A stretch of DNA of 64,000 bases, taken from NCBI GenBank assembly GCA_947631505.1, contig CANRLR010000001.1, positions 160,433 to 224,432 of the forward strand, given 5' to 3'. Positions within the stretch are counted from its first letter, which is position 1. Every line of letters begins with the position of its first letter. Under the pieces are notes generated by a model. That model was given only the letters and a program-made list of their open reading frames with translations. It had not been told where the DNA came from and did not search any database. Shown here one piece after another: positions 18,553 through 27,844 of this stretch. Position numbers and translations under genes: made by a program. Source of the DNA: an uncultured Lachnospiraceae bacterium. GTDB taxonomy: Bacteria > Bacillota > Clostridia > Lachnospirales > Lachnospiraceae.

Positions 18553-19482
18553 TCAATTCCTCGATTCGTGAAACATTTTTACAATATGAAACATTTTTTC
18601 TTTGGCATCATATTGATAGATTGCATAAAAATCACCCTCTGCTCCATAAGCCCGAACATACATATCCGGTTTTGGAACAAATATTTCTCCCTCCGCACTA
18701 TAGACGGTTCCCTGTGATAATTTCAGCTTATTCCCATTTTCCAGCATCTTCATACCGGATTGTTGTACCTCCAGCCTTGCGTACTGTGAAAATACGGAAT
18801 CTACCGGCTTCATCCATACAATTCCGCCCTGCTTTTTCACCTGTTCCTCAATTTCCGAAAGTTTTAATGCATCTTCTAAATAGAATTGTCCTACTTTCGT
18901 ACGAACAAGGCTCTTCATGGCAGCACCACATCCTAACCGTTCACCGATATCTGCACATAGAGTACGGATATAAGTCCCCTTGGAGCAGTTTACCTCAATG
19001 GAAAATTCTCCTTCTGTCAAATTTACACTTCGCAATATCAGGGAATGAATCGTAACGGGACGAGGTTTTCTTTCAACCTCCTGTCCCTTTCTCGCCAATT
19101 CATATAATCTTTTGCCGTTTACCTTTATTGCAGAATACATGGGAGGAATCTGCATAATCGTTCCCGTAAATTCCGGTATTATATGCTGTAATTCCTCTTC
19201 TGTAACCGATACTTCCCGTTCGGACAGGACTTCTCCTGACAAATCAAGAGTATCTGTTGTCACACCTAATTTGACTTCTGCAAGATAAGTCTTATCTTTA
19301 TCCATAAGCAAGTCACATACCTTGGTTGCCTTTCCTACACATACCGGCAATACACCAACTGCATCCGGATCCAGTGTTCCGGTATGACCGATTTTTTTCA
19401 TATGGAGAATTCCGCGGAGCTTTGCCACCACATCATGGGAGGTAAATCCCTTTTCTTTATAGACATTGATTATTCCATTCAT
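18553..19482 (-). CDS. truB: tRNA pseudouridine-55 synthase
   Basis: A 309-aa TruB that makes pseudouridine 55 in the tRNA T-loop. The catalytic motif is HTGTLDPDAVGVLPVCVGKATK with Asp38. KGTYIRTLCADIG is the second family signature. A C-terminal PUA-like domain extends to the end. Start set at MNGIINVYKEKG: GAGG lies six bases before it. Longer N-terminal extensions in the open frame are basic and unlike the family. The first 26 bases overlap the end of nrnA. Confidence 0.95.
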   Translation of the reverse strand: MNGIINVYKEKGFTSHDVVAKLRGILHMKKIGHTGTLDPDAVGVLPVCVGKATKVCDLLMDKDKTYLAEVKLGVTTDTLDLSGEVLSEREVSVTEEELQHIIPEFTGTIMQIPPMYSAIKVNGKRLYELARKGQEVERKPRPVTIHSLILRSVNLTEGEFSIEVNCSKGTYIRTLCADIGERLGCGAAMKSLVRTKVGQFYLEDALKLSEIEEQVKKQGGIVWMKPVDSVFSQYARLEVQQSGMKMLENGNKLKLSQGTVYSAEGEIFVPKPDMYVRAYGAEGDFYAIYQYDAKEKMFHIVKMFHESRN

Positions 19483-20458
19483 TCTTTGCCTCATTCTCCG
19501 CTTCTTCAAATTGCTTTTCAATATGCAGGGTCAGGTTATTAATGACGTCAAATGCCGCCCCCTTAATGGTACAGCCTGCTGCTTTTACATGACCGCCACC
19601 ACCAAAATAGGTACAAATTTTGCTGACATCCACAAAATCATTGGAACGCATACTGACTTTGTACTCACCCGGTTCTCTCTCATCTAAAAGAATTGCTACT
19701 TCAATCCCCTCTGTTGTTCGCAGCTCATCAATAATACCATCTAAGTCAGAAGGTTCTGCCTCATACAGTGACATAATATTTTTTCTTATAACAGAAAAAA
19801 TACAACGTCCCTCCATAATGCGGACACTCTCCATCAGACATCTTCCCATGATCTGTAACTGCTTATATGATTTCATATAAAAACTGCCATCAATAATTTT
19901 GCCGAAAGGGATTCCCTTTTCCATCAAATTTGCTGCAATTCTCATTGTATCCGGTGACGTATTGGAATGTTTGAACACTCCGGTATCGTGAACAATTCCC
20001 GTATACAAAGCACATGCCACCTCATAAGAAATTTTTTCATTCTCCATTTGAGTATAGATAATCTGAGAAGTTGAACTGGCTTCCGGTACAACCAGATTCT
20101 TCTCCGCAAACTTTGTATTTGTCACATGATGGTCAACACAAAAGGTCGCCCCTGCTGCCCGCAGAATTGGCTCTGCCTTGCCTAACCGTTCCGCATCTCC
20201 ACAATCCAGCGAAATAAATAGCTCGTACTCTTCCCCGTTTTTCGTATCACACACTTCTTCAAAAGCTTCTTCATCTTTCAAATAATGAAACGCTTCTGGA
20301 AAACTTTCTAAATAAACGGTTACTTTTTTCTTTGGATAATTATCCCGTATGTAACCATAAAGTCCCATACAGGAACCGACACAGTCGCCATCAGGACGGA
20401 TATGACCGCCGATTGCGATGGTCGTCGCTCCTGTAATCGCCTGTATCAATTCACTCAT
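19457..20458 (-). CDS. nrnA: DHH/DHHA1 phosphoesterase, nanoRNase/pAp phosphatase
   Basis: A 333-aa DHH-family protein that degrades nanoRNA and pAp. Visible metal motifs are IGGHIRPDGDCVGSCMGL, SLDCGDAERLG and FCVDHHVTNT (the DHH motif). The DHHA1 substrate-binding motif is FGGGGHVKAAGC. Start set at MSELIQAITG: GGAG lies seven bases upstream, inside a longer open frame that runs into rbfA. Its place between rbfA and truB is the standard Firmicute arrangement. Confidence 0.93.
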   Translation of the reverse strand: MSELIQAITGATTIAIGGHIRPDGDCVGSCMGLYGYIRDNYPKKKVTVYLESFPEAFHYLKDEEAFEEVCDTKNGEEYELFISLDCGDAERLGKAEPILRAAGATFCVDHHVTNTKFAEKNLVVPEASSTSQIIYTQMENEKISYEVACALYTGIVHDTGVFKHSNTSPDTMRIAANLMEKGIPFGKIIDGSFYMKSYKQLQIMGRCLMESVRIMEGRCIFSVIRKNIMSLYEAEPSDLDGIIDELRTTEGIEVAILLDEREPGEYKVSMRSNDFVDVSKICTYFGGGGHVKAAGCTIKGAAFDVINNLTLHIEKQFEEAENEAKNEWNNQCL

Positions 20459-20492
20459 CGATTCTCTCCATTCTTCTGCCAATCTCCTCTTA

Positions 20493-20855
20493 TTATTCTT
20501 CATTCCGGTGATTGACTTCATCAATTTTTTTTGACATCGTAACACCATATTCGATGGAATGATCCAATACAAAGGTCAGCTCTGGCGTATTTCGTAAATT
20601 CATACGGGATGCCAGTTGATGTCTGGCAAAAGAAGCACTCTTTTTCAGACCTTCCATCGTCTTTTCCTTTGCTTCATCATCTCCCATTACACTGACAAAA
20701 ATTTTGGCATATTTCAAATCTGGTGTTACTTCCACCGCCATGACCGATGTCATGGGGTGAATTCTCGGATCTTTCAGATCCTCTCGGATAATCATACTCA
20801 TCTCCCGGAGGACTTCACTATTTACCCGAACATTCTTTACACTGTTTTTTTTCAT
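20493..20855 (-). CDS. rbfA: 30S ribosome-binding factor A
   Basis: A 120-aa KH-fold protein needed for late 30S maturation. Typical stretches are RVNSEVLREMSMIIREDLKDPRI and FVSVMGDDEAKEKTMEGLKK. Start at 20855 follows GAGAG. The 120 bases between infB and rbfA are unusually long for this operon and are filled by the hairpin repeat at 20862-20963. Confidence 0.95.
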   Translation of the reverse strand: MKKNSVKNVRVNSEVLREMSMIIREDLKDPRIHPMTSVMAVEVTPDLKYAKIFVSVMGDDEAKEKTMEGLKKSASFARHQLASRMNLRNTPELTFVLDHSIEYGVTMSKKIDEVNHRNEE

Positions 20856-20861
20856 TCTGAT

Positions 20862-20963
20862 CTCTCATTTCTGAGCGATTTATCGCGAAGAACCGCACGA
20901 GAAATCTCGAAGAGTTTCTCGTGTCGGATCAAAGCTATTTGTTTTCGCTCCGAAACAAATAGC
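20862..20963. repeat. Palindromic intergenic element upstream of rbfA
   Basis: The plus strand holds ctctcatttctgagcg (20862-20877), a hairpin CACGAGAAA/TTTCTCGTG (20896-20923) and a perfect 11-bp hairpin GCTATTTGTTT/AAACAAATAGC (20934-20963). The 16-mer recurs exactly at 35700-35715 next to a CAAATAG motif, directly upstream of dxr, as if a short form of the same element sits there. It contributes the ribosome binding region of rbfA. Confidence 0.7.
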
Positions 20964-20976
20964 CAACGTGAATAAA

Positions 20977-23574
20977 TTAACGGGGAACCTCAACCATCTT
21001 ATAGCATTCTACCTGATCCGCTTCCTGTACATCATTAAATCCTGCAAACACAAGACCACACTCATATCCTGCATTTACTTCCTTTACATCATCTTTGAAA
21101 CGCTTCAAGCTGGCAACATCACCCTCGAAAATCTGTTCTCCGTCACGGGTTATACGGGCACGGCAGCCACGCTCCACTTTACCATCCAGCACGTAAGAAC
21201 CTGCAATTGTTCCAACACCGGATGCCTTGAAGGTCTGACGAACCTCGACATGGGCAATCACCTGTTCTTCGTAAATCGGTTCGAGCATTCCTTTCATCGC
21301 CGTTTCAATATCCTCAATCGCATCGTAAATAACACGGTACAGACGGACATCGACATTTTCACGGTCTGCTGTCTCCTTCGCCATATTGTCAAGACGGATA
21401 TTGAATCCAATGATAATCGCATTTGAGGCACTCGCCAATGTGACATCCGATTCATTAATGGCACCAACACCACCATGAATGACCCGGACAGCAACTTCTT
21501 CATTACTCAGTTTTACAAGGCTCTGTTTTACGGCTTCCACCGAACCCTGCACATCCGCTTTGATAATCAGATTCAGATCTTTAACATTTCCTGCCTGAAT
21601 CTGGCTGAACAGACCATCCAAAGACAACTTCTTCGCTTTTGTTTCCTCTAATAGTTTATCCTTACCCTGGTCTACATATGCCTGTGAGATCTGTTTTGCC
21701 TCTTTATCACTGTCAGTAGCCAAAAATATTTCACCTGCATCCGGAACACCATTTAATCCAAGAATTTCAACCGGAGTAGATGGCGTTGCGATTTTTACAC
21801 GTTCCCCCTTATGGTTCAGCATGGCACGAACCTTACCATAAGCAGTTCCGATAGCAATGTGGTCACCAACATTTAATGTACCCTTTTGTACCAGTATCGT
21901 AGCCACAGGTCCACGGCCCTTATCCAGCTTCGCCTCAATAACAATACCTCGTGCCCGACGTTTTGGATTTGCTTTTAATTCCATTACCTCTGATGTCAGA
22001 ACAATCATTTCCAAAAGGTTGTCAATACCTTCTTTTGTATGTGCAGAAACCGGACAAAAGACTGTGCTGCCGCCCCAATCTTCCGGAATCAGTTCATACT
22101 CAGAAAGCTCCTGTTTCACTCTCTCAATATTGGCGCCTTCCTTATCAATTTTATTGACGGCAACAATAATTTCTACACCAGCAGCCTTTGCATGGTTTAT
22201 CGCCTCTACTGTCTGTGGCATAACACCATCATCGGCTGCTACAACCAATACGGCAATATCTGTTGACTGGGCACCACGCATACGCATAGAGGTAAAAGCC
22301 TCATGTCCCGGTGTGTCCAAAAATGTAATCTTTTCGCCATTGATACGAACAACATAAGCACCAATATGCTGCGTAATACCACCTGCTTCGTGTTCTGACA
22401 CATCAGTCTGCCGGATAGCATCCAGAAGAGACGTTTTTCCATGGTCAACGTGACCCATAACACAGACGACCGGTGGCCGTTTCTTCATCTTGCTCTCGTC
22501 TTCTTCCTCTTCCTTTAGAAGCTCTGCTACCATATCTACTTTTTCTTCCATTTCTGCAATGATATCAAAGCTTAATGCAATTTCTTCTGCCTCTTCAAAT
22601 GAAATCTCCTGATTGAGAGAAACCATTTGTCCCTGTAAAAATAATTTCTTTACAAGTGCCGCAGCAGGCATTTTCATCTTATCTGCCAATTCACGGATGG
22701 TAAGGGACTCTGAAATCGTAATCTGCTTAATATCTTCCTCTGGCTCCTGTTTTACCGGTTCCGGTTTAATAAATGCACCCTTTCTGTTCGGATCTTTCTT
22801 TGAACGAATACGGCTCATTTCTTCTTTACTGCTCTTGCGGTATCCACCTTGTTTATTGCGCTCTTCTTTCTTATTATTTCGTTTACGGGAACTTTTCTGC
22901 TCCTGCTTTATACCATCAAAACCATTCTGTGCTTTTTCAAAACGTTCCAGCACGCGGTCACCGCCACGATTATTACCATTTCTTCGGTCATTCCCGCCAC
23001 GGTTGTCGTTTCTTCCCGCACGGTTACCATTATGATCACTGCGGTTTCCACGATTGTCATCCCGGCTGTTGCCACTATTATCTCTTCCCGGACGACGCTC
23101 TTTGCGGTTATCACTTTTATGGTCATTTTTTACTTCCTTGGAAGCACTTTTTTTCCTTGTCGTCTGTTCCGTCTTTACAGAACCTGCCTTTTCCTTGTTC
23201 GGCTCTTTTGCAGCAGATTCTTTTTTAACCGGCTCTTTTTTTACAGGCTCCTTTACAGCCGCTTCCTTTTTAACAGGTTTTTCCTCTGTCTTAACTTCTT
23301 TTTTTTCTACTTCCTTTTTTGGCTCTTTCTTTTTGACTTCTTTCTTTTCCGAAACCTCTTTTACCGGTTTTTCCTCTGTCTTTGCCACTGTCGCTGCTTT
23401 TTTCTGCATAAAAGATTTCATCAGAAAAGCAATCGCATCATCTTCAATGTTACTGTTTGCTCCTTTTACTTCAAAGCCATTTTCATTTAGTAATTTTACC
23501 AAATCACTGCTTTTAATATTTTTATCTTGTTGCTGCATACTTCGCGCAATTTCAAATATCTTCATTTTTGCCAT
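20977..23574 (-). CDS. infB: Translation initiation factor IF-2
   Basis: An 865-aa GTPase that places initiator tRNA on the ribosome. Residues 1-55 are the IF2_N domain. About 60-270 are a low-complexity linker, first Lys/Glu/Pro repeats ([14 protein letters not shown]), then Asn/Arg/Gly-rich ([15 protein letters not shown]). A second IF2_N follows near 285-335. The G domain begins near 370 with [24 protein letters not shown] and NKID, followed by domains II-IV. Start at 23574 follows GGAGGG and overlaps the ylxQ end by 23 bases. Confidence 0.97.
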   Translation of the reverse strand: MAKMKIFEIARSMQQQDKNIKSSDLVKLLNENGFEVKGANSNIEDDAIAFLMKSFMQKKAATVAKTEEKPVKEVSEKKEVKKKEPKKEVEKKEVKTEEKPVKKEAAVKEPVKKEPVKKESAAKEPNKEKAGSVKTEQTTRKKSASKEVKNDHKSDNRKERRPGRDNSGNSRDDNRGNRSDHNGNRAGRNDNRGGNDRRNGNNRGGDRVLERFEKAQNGFDGIKQEQKSSRKRNNKKEERNKQGGYRKSSKEEMSRIRSKKDPNRKGAFIKPEPVKQEPEEDIKQITISESLTIRELADKMKMPAAALVKKLFLQGQMVSLNQEISFEEAEEIALSFDIIAEMEEKVDMVAELLKEEEEDESKMKKRPPVVCVMGHVDHGKTSLLDAIRQTDVSEHEAGGITQHIGAYVVRINGEKITFLDTPGHEAFTSMRMRGAQSTDIAVLVVAADDGVMPQTVEAINHAKAAGVEIIVAVNKIDKEGANIERVKQELSEYELIPEDWGGSTVFCPVSAHTKEGIDNLLEMIVLTSEVMELKANPKRRARGIVIEAKLDKGRGPVATILVQKGTLNVGDHIAIGTAYGKVRAMLNHKGERVKIATPSTPVEILGLNGVPDAGEIFLATDSDKEAKQISQAYVDQGKDKLLEETKAKKLSLDGLFSQIQAGNVKDLNLIIKADVQGSVEAVKQSLVKLSNEEVAVRVIHGGVGAINESDVTLASASNAIIIGFNIRLDNMAKETADRENVDVRLYRVIYDAIEDIETAMKGMLEPIYEEQVIAHVEVRQTFKASGVGTIAGSYVLDGKVERGCRARITRDGEQIFEGDVASLKRFKDDVKEVNAGYECGLVFAGFNDVQEADQVECYKMVEVPR

Positions 23575-23893
23575 ACTTTGTTCCCTCCAAATTCAAATTT
23601 TTACCGATTGATGTTGCAAATCCTTTATCCGTAACTGCCAAAGATGCCCGAAACTGCTTTCCTATCGCATTTCCCAATGTATCCTTATCTCCAAATTCCA
23701 AATAAGGAATCTGATAAAATTTACAAGAATCCGAAAAATTCTTTTTCGTATTTGCCGATGCATCTTCTGCAACTATGACCAAATATGCGGAGCCATCACG
23801 AATCGCCTTTTCTGTCATAAATTCACCGCTTACTACATCTCCGGCTTTCATTGCCAGTCCAAGTGTACCAAGGACTTTATGATTATTTTTCAT
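23552..23893 (-). CDS. ylxQ: L7Ae-like RNA-binding protein (YlxQ)
   Basis: A 113-aa L7Ae/L30e-fold protein ([27 protein letters not shown], then [19 protein letters not shown]). The family binds kink-turn RNAs and is always found between ylxR and infB in Firmicutes. The start overlaps the ylxR end by 11 bases and the end overlaps the infB start by 23 bases, so all three are translationally coupled. Confidence 0.93.
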   Translation of the reverse strand: MKNNHKVLGTLGLAMKAGDVVSGEFMTEKAIRDGSAYLVIVAEDASANTKKNFSDSCKFYQIPYLEFGDKDTLGNAIGKQFRASLAVTDKGFATSIGKNLNLEGTKYGKNEDI

Positions 23894-24149
23894 TTAACTG
23901 CCTCTCTAATTCATCATATACTTCTTCCGGTACAGCCATCTTAAAAGAACGACTCAGTGCATTGGATCTGCGGGCTTTTTTCAAGCATTCTTCACTGTCA
24001 CAAAGATAAGCGCCTCTTCCATTCAGACGACCTGTACAATCAAGCTGAATCTCACCCTCCGGTGTTTTTACAATACGAATCAGTTCTTTCTTTTCCTTGC
24101 TTTCCCGACAGCCAATGCATTGTCTTTCCGGTTTTTTCTTCGCCTGCAT
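23883..24149 (-). CDS. ylxR: YlxR (RnpM) RNase P-associated small RNA-binding protein
   Basis: An 88-aa DUF448 protein with RQCIGCRESKEKKELIRIV, GRLNGRGAYLCDSEECLKKA and the usual basic groove. Recent work names it RnpM, a modulator of RNase P. Start set at MQAKKKPERQC: GAGGAGG lies eight bases upstream. The longer open frame overlaps nusA and would not match the family length. Confidence 0.93.
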   Translation of the reverse strand: MQAKKKPERQCIGCRESKEKKELIRIVKTPEGEIQLDCTGRLNGRGAYLCDSEECLKKARRSNALSRSFKMAVPEEVYDELERQLNEK

Positions 24150-24180
24150 CCTGTACACCTCCTCTTCTTCTAACGGACTG

Positions 24181-25242
24181 TCACGCAAGACTCTGTGTTT
24201 CACTCTTAATGTCTATTTTATATCCCGTCAGTCTTGCCGCCAATCTTGCATTCTGTCCTTCTTTTCCGATTGCCAGCGATAATTGATAATCTGGAACAAT
24301 TACCTGTGCACTCTTTTCTTCCGTGTCTACCTCAACTGAAACGACCTTTGACGGACTAAGCGCATGTTCGATAAAAATTGCCGGATTCTCATCCCACTCA
24401 ACAATATCAATTTTTTCACCACGCAGTTCCTCTACGACCGCATTGACTCTCACGCCATTAATTCCTACGCAGGAACCTACCGCATCCACATCTGGGTTAT
24501 TACTGTATACAGCGATTTTAGAACGGGACCCCGCCTCACGGGATACGTTCTTTATTTCTACTACACCACTTTGAATCTCTGCCACTTCTGCCTCGAAAAG
24601 CCTTTTTACTAATTCTGGATGGGTACGTGAAATAATAATTCTTGGTCCTCTCGTTGTGTCCTTCACTTCTGTCACATAAAGTTTAATTCTCTCATGCGGA
24701 GCAAACTGCTCGGTATCCACCTGCTCCTGTGGAGTGAGTATCGCATCAATTTTACCAAGATTAATATTATAATTTCCGTTGCTATAGCGCTGTACCATAC
24801 CCGTTACAATATCACGCTCTTTTGTATAATACTGGTCATAAAGAACTTTTCTTTCTTCCTCACGGATTTTCTGTACGACAACCTGTTTTGCCTTTTGTGC
24901 AGCAATACGTCCAAAGTTCTTTGGTGTCACTTCTATACTGATCGTATCACCGGCCTTGCTTCCCGGATATTTTACTTCAGCCTCAGTAAGTGACATCTGT
25001 AAAGAAGAGTCTTCTACTTCTTCTACAACCTCCTTATCCTGAAACACATGAAATTCCCCTGTCTCACGGTCAAGATTTACACGAATGTTATCTGATTTGC
25101 CGAACTGGTTCTTACAAGCTGCCAATAAAGAATTTTCAATTGCTTCCAGTAATATTTCCTTACTAATATCTTTTTCTTTCTCAATGGCATTCAAAGCCTC
25201 AATTAATTCCGGATTTCCTTTCTGTGTTGTTGTCTTTTTCAT
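24181..25242 (-). CDS. nusA: Transcription termination/antitermination factor NusA
   Basis: A 353-aa NusA with the N-terminal RNA polymerase-binding domain, an S1 domain near 135-200 (YYTKERDIVTGMVQRY) and two KH domains (VGSCVGINGVRVNAVVEELRGEKIDIVEW and LAIGKEGQNARLAARLTGYKIDI). It lacks the C-terminal acidic repeats, as is normal in Firmicutes. Start set at MKKTTTQKG, eight bases after AAGGAGG. It lies between rimP and ylxR. Confidence 0.96.
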   Translation of the reverse strand: MKKTTTQKGNPELIEALNAIEKEKDISKEILLEAIENSLLAACKNQFGKSDNIRVNLDRETGEFHVFQDKEVVEEVEDSSLQMSLTEAEVKYPGSKAGDTISIEVTPKNFGRIAAQKAKQVVVQKIREEERKVLYDQYYTKERDIVTGMVQRYSNGNYNINLGKIDAILTPQEQVDTEQFAPHERIKLYVTEVKDTTRGPRIIISRTHPELVKRLFEAEVAEIQSGVVEIKNVSREAGSRSKIAVYSNNPDVDAVGSCVGINGVRVNAVVEELRGEKIDIVEWDENPAIFIEHALSPSKVVSVEVDTEEKSAQVIVPDYQLSLAIGKEGQNARLAARLTGYKIDIKSETQSLA

Positions 25243-25341
25243 TTTCTGATCCTCCTTATTTTTAAGCAAAACCCAGCCCCCTCAGCAAGGAGAGGATTTT
25301 TCTCCTATTTTTTTATTTAAATATGTCAATTTGCAATCCTG

Positions 25342-25836
25342 TTAAAAATCGATAGACTTGCGAATCAACGCAATATCTTTCACGGATAGTTCCAATTCCT
25401 GTTCATCCATTTTCAAAATTATAGTTCCAGTCTCTTCGTTATATGCATCCAGTACCCCGATAAATTCCTTGTCCGAATACTTCTTTCCCTGTTCCTCCCA
25501 TGTTACAGGAGAAAATAGTTTGACCTCTACATCTTCACCAATGTTTCTTATATAATCCTTCGGCTTTTTAAACGGCCGCAGCAATCCCGGTGAACTGACT
25601 TCCAAAATATAAGATTCTTCAATAAAGTCATTCTCATCTAAAAGGGCACTTAATTCATGATTTACCGTTGTCAGATCATCAATGGTAATCCCGCCTTCTT
25701 TGTCAATGTAAGCACGCAGATGCCAGCTGCCTGCCTCTTTCACGAACTCAATATCCACCAATTCATAATTATATTTTTCTACGATCGGTGTAATGAGCTC
25801 CTCTGTCTTTTCTTCATAAATCTGATGTTTTCCCAA
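25342..25836 (-). CDS. rimP: Ribosome maturation factor RimP
   Basis: A 164-aa RimP with the alpha/beta N domain (IVEKYNYELVDIEFVKEAGSWHLRAYIDKEGGITIDD), the VSSPGLLRPFK motif and the C-terminal SH3-like domain. It acts in 30S assembly. The start codon is TTG, seven bases after AGAGG. It is the first gene of the nusA-infB cluster and starts about 50 bases after the terminator at 25878-25910, so its promoter must overlap or lie within that hairpin, or read-through occurs. Confidence 0.93.
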   Translation of the reverse strand: MGKHQIYEEKTEELITPIVEKYNYELVDIEFVKEAGSWHLRAYIDKEGGITIDDLTTVNHELSALLDENDFIEESYILEVSSPGLLRPFKKPKDYIRNIGEDVEVKLFSPVTWEEQGKKYSDKEFIGVLDAYNEETGTIILKMDEQELELSVKDIALIRKSIDF

Positions 25837-25877
25837 TTAAAAACCTCTTTTCATCTGGTGCTGATTCTTATATCAAC

Positions 25878-25910
25878 ACAAAAACAATGAGTGGACTTTT
25901 GTCCACTCAT
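25878..25910 (-). terminator. Terminator upstream of rimP
   Basis: On the minus strand ATGAGTGGAC, loop AAAA, GTCCACTCAT form a perfect 10-bp stem followed by TGTTTTTG. It ends transcripts of the small membrane protein genes at 26021-26415. Confidence 0.85.
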
Positions 25911-26020
25911 CCCATTAACAGTATCAATATTGGTAGTATAGCACCATTTTTCGGATATTGCAAGGCTTTTTTGGAAATATTTCTCTTTTTTCTTCCTATT
26001 ACAATATTTTTTCAGGTGCA

Positions 26021-26242
26021 TTATTCTTCTTCCTTTAATTGCTTTGCTTTCATCACGGCACGAATCCCCATACAGATCAAAATTATATACAGAACATAGG
26101 ACAGTCCTAATTTCCAGTTAAAAAATATCCGTCCCGCCAGAACAAAGCTTCGTATATCTATACCAATACAAACTGCGGTACAGAGAAAGCTTAATAAAGC
26201 ATTGCGGATGTATATATGTTTCTGTCTTTCTTTTGAGTTCAT
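26021..26242 (-). CDS. Small two-helix membrane protein
   Basis: 73 aa starting MNSKERQKHIYIRNALL, with two predicted membrane segments (ALLSFLCTAVCIGIDIRSFVLA and LGLSYVLYIILICMGIRAVM) and a charged C terminus (KAKQLKEEE). Start placed at 26242, five bases after GGAGG; a longer open frame overlaps the next small gene. No family recognised. It follows the 52-aa ORF by 14 bases. Confidence 0.65.
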   Translation of the reverse strand: MNSKERQKHIYIRNALLSFLCTAVCIGIDIRSFVLAGRIFFNWKLGLSYVLYIILICMGIRAVMKAKQLKEEE

Positions 26243-26256
26243 AAATTCCTCCATAA

Positions 26257-26415
26257 TCATGCAAAAAAACCTGCCATATTCATCCATACCTCAAAAAGAT
26301 TCCACATGAGCAAGACAATTGCGATTGTCAGACAGACAAAGGCGATTGCTGTACGGTCCTTACTTAATTCATCCCCAAATAGGAAAAAAAATATGATTGA
26401 AGCTAGTAGTTTCAT
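26257..26415 (-). CDS. 52-aa predicted membrane protein
   Basis: The minus strand encodes a 52-residue protein starting MKLLASIIFFFLFGDELSK, with a second hydrophobic stretch (TAIAFVCLTIAIVLLMWNLF). GAGG lies ten bases upstream. Its start overlaps the stop of the toxin-like remnant by four bases, and the ribosome binding site of the next gene follows its stop directly. No homologue is recognised. The packing and topology support a real short gene. Confidence 0.5.
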   Translation of the reverse strand: MKLLASIIFFFLFGDELSKDRTAIAFVCLTIAIVLLMWNLFEVWMNMAGFFA

Positions 26416-26486
26416 TTTGGTAAATCCTCACCTTTTACATCCAATTTTCCACTTTGAGCAATTACTACCTTGTACCTTTTTACCAT
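26412..26486 (-). pseudogene. Truncated ParE/RelE-like toxin remnant
   Basis: GGAG precedes an ATG that opens a 24-codon frame, MVKRYKVVIAQSGKLDVK and so on, ending at TGA. The first 15 residues resemble the N terminus of ParE/RelE toxins (xKYKVxIxPSAxxDL), which are normally about 95 aa. It follows the antitoxin-like fragment by nine bases. The call is inference from similarity in memory and from the pair arrangement. Confidence 0.5.
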
Positions 26487-26495
26487 TTGTACTCC

Positions 26496-26597
26496 TTATA
26501 CTCTGTCAATTTCTTCCCATGCTTCATCCAGTGTCTGAACTCTACCATTTTCCATATCATCAATGGCTTCATCCAATTTACCTAGTAATACATCCAT
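26496..26597 (-). pseudogene. 5'-truncated RelB/Phd-type antitoxin remnant
   Basis: A 33-codon frame starting MDVLLGKLDEAIDDMENG and ending EEIDRV looks like the toxin-neutralising C-terminal tail of a RelB-type antitoxin. The DNA-binding N terminus is missing: a TAA stands two codons before the visible homology, and no ribosome binding site is seen. The tRNA-Glu gene lies 90 bases upstream, so the truncation may mark an old recombination next to the tRNA. Confidence 0.5.
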
Positions 26598-26687
26598 CGC
26601 ATCATCTTAAAGGTATACAAAAATTCTAATAAAAAAGAAAACCCAAGAAACAACGTAAATACGAAATCTCTTAAAGGTTCTACAAAA

Positions 26688-26759
26688 TAGTCCGTAGGGG
26701 AATCGAACCCCTGTTTCTGCCGTGAGAGGGCAGCGTCTTAGCCGCTTGACCAACGGACC
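26688..26759 (-). tRNA. tRNA-Glu (anticodon CUC)
   Basis: A 72-base cloverleaf. Acceptor stem GGTCCGT/ACGGACT (first pair G-U), anticodon stem CTGCC/GGCAG around loop CTCTCAC, giving anticodon CTC for GAG, and T-arm with GGTTCGATTCC. CCA is not encoded. A sigma-A promoter lies just upstream. Confidence 0.93.
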
Positions 26760-26772
26760 GCTAACAAAGAAT

Positions 26773-26801
26773 ACTATACTACATCCTTCCAAAGAATGCA
26801 A
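26773..26801 (-). promoter_or_regulatory. Promoter of tRNA-Glu
   Basis: On the minus strand TTGCAT, 17 bases, TATAGT, placing transcription start only a few bases before the mature tRNA 5' end. Confidence 0.7.
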
Positions 26802-26877
26802 GTATTTTTTTTACTTTTTTCATTTTCCTTTCATATTCTGTAGCTTTTCATTTCTGTTTTCCTAATGACCTCCTATA

Positions 26878-27798
26878 TTACCTATCATATTTTGGTCTTC
26901 TCAGGCTTCCCTTTTCAAATGTATACTCCGGTGTCTCAAGAGGATACGAGCATTCTGAAACATAATACCATGGGTTTTCGACATGAAGCGGATTTTTTAA
27001 CACATGAAACTGTTGTGCCGGCATAAACCCCTGTCCGAGCAAAAACGCCTTTTCTCCCTTTTCGTTCTCACATACATCCAGCACCATTACAACATGCCCC
27101 GGGCTTCCCCCATGAATAAAAATATCCCCTGCCTGTATATCCTTTTTCTTAATCACTTCCGACTCCTCTTCCAGTGACAAGGTACTGGCATAGGCAAATA
27201 CAAAATGAAGGTACTGGTAAAAGGTTTGTTCCGAATTAGAGGGACTTTTACTGGAGACCCATGAAGCATGGTCTCCGTTCATGGAAACTCTCATTCCCTG
27301 TTTCCACTTTTCATACTCCACAGGAAAGCCGCCTACCAGTTGAAAATTCATTTTATGATATTGTTTCGTTTCATAAAAATATTCTCCGTATAACCGAATT
27401 ACCGAATCTGCACATTGCTGCAAATCCCCATCCACCAATTTCATTTTCAGGACTGCCGCATGAGCACTCTGATTTCCCTTTTCGGTTCCATCATATAACT
27501 TCACTTTTGCTCCCTCTTTATACAATGGATAATTCTCTAAAAACGAAGCAAAACTATGTTTCTTTACCGACCGCTTATAGCCCTCCGGCGGCACAAACCG
27601 TTCTTTTATTGTCCTGCCTCCTGCATTCAAAACTGGCCGCTCTGTTGGTTGAGGGGAAGCTGTCATAACTTTTTTTGGTACAACATCTCTTTTTGAGACT
27701 TCACCTCTTTCGCTATCTGCTTTAAGCACTAGTAAAACACCAACAAATATAACTAAACAGAATACAGCAAAAACACTCAGAGCAATTCGATGTTTCAT
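26878..27798 (-). CDS. Exported DUF4846-type protein
   Basis: A 306-aa protein with an N-terminal membrane/signal segment (MKHRIALSVFAVFCLVIFVGVLLVL), a linker to about residue 70 and a C-terminal domain whose stretches (RFVPPEGYKR, SFASFLENYPLY, VKLYDGTEKGNQSAHAAVL and CADSVIRLYGEYFY) match the DUF4846 family of uncharacterised exported proteins. Start placed at 27798 after GGAGG; the open frame continues upstream into polC. It lies 46 bases downstream of polC. Function unknown. Confidence 0.78.
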   Translation of the reverse strand: MKHRIALSVFAVFCLVIFVGVLLVLKADSERGEVSKRDVVPKKVMTASPQPTERPVLNAGGRTIKERFVPPEGYKRSVKKHSFASFLENYPLYKEGAKVKLYDGTEKGNQSAHAAVLKMKLVDGDLQQCADSVIRLYGEYFYETKQYHKMNFQLVGGFPVEYEKWKQGMRVSMNGDHASWVSSKSPSNSEQTFYQYLHFVFAYASTLSLEEESEVIKKKDIQAGDIFIHGGSPGHVVMVLDVCENEKGEKAFLLGQGFMPAQQFHVLKNPLHVENPWYYVSECSYPLETPEYTFEKGSLRRPKYDR

Positions 27799-27844
27799 CC
27801 CTTTTCCTCCCATCCTAAAAATATTTTCCCAAGATACTATGATG

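Noticed and set aside
22900..23130. Short repeated motifs that might look like a CRISPR array
   Set aside because: They are degenerate codon repeats of the infB linker without constant repeat length or spacers. No CRISPR array or cas gene is in the window.
22849..23490. Long plus-strand open frame, hydrophobic and Phe-rich
   Set aside because: It is antisense to the Lys/Glu- and Asn/Arg-rich linker of infB; the reverse complement of such low-complexity sequence is open by composition. No ribosome binding site.
26306..26629. Plus-strand 107-codon frame near the tRNA
   Set aside because: Overlaps the antisense of the short membrane ORF and the toxin-antitoxin remnants, whose minus-strand reading makes more sense.
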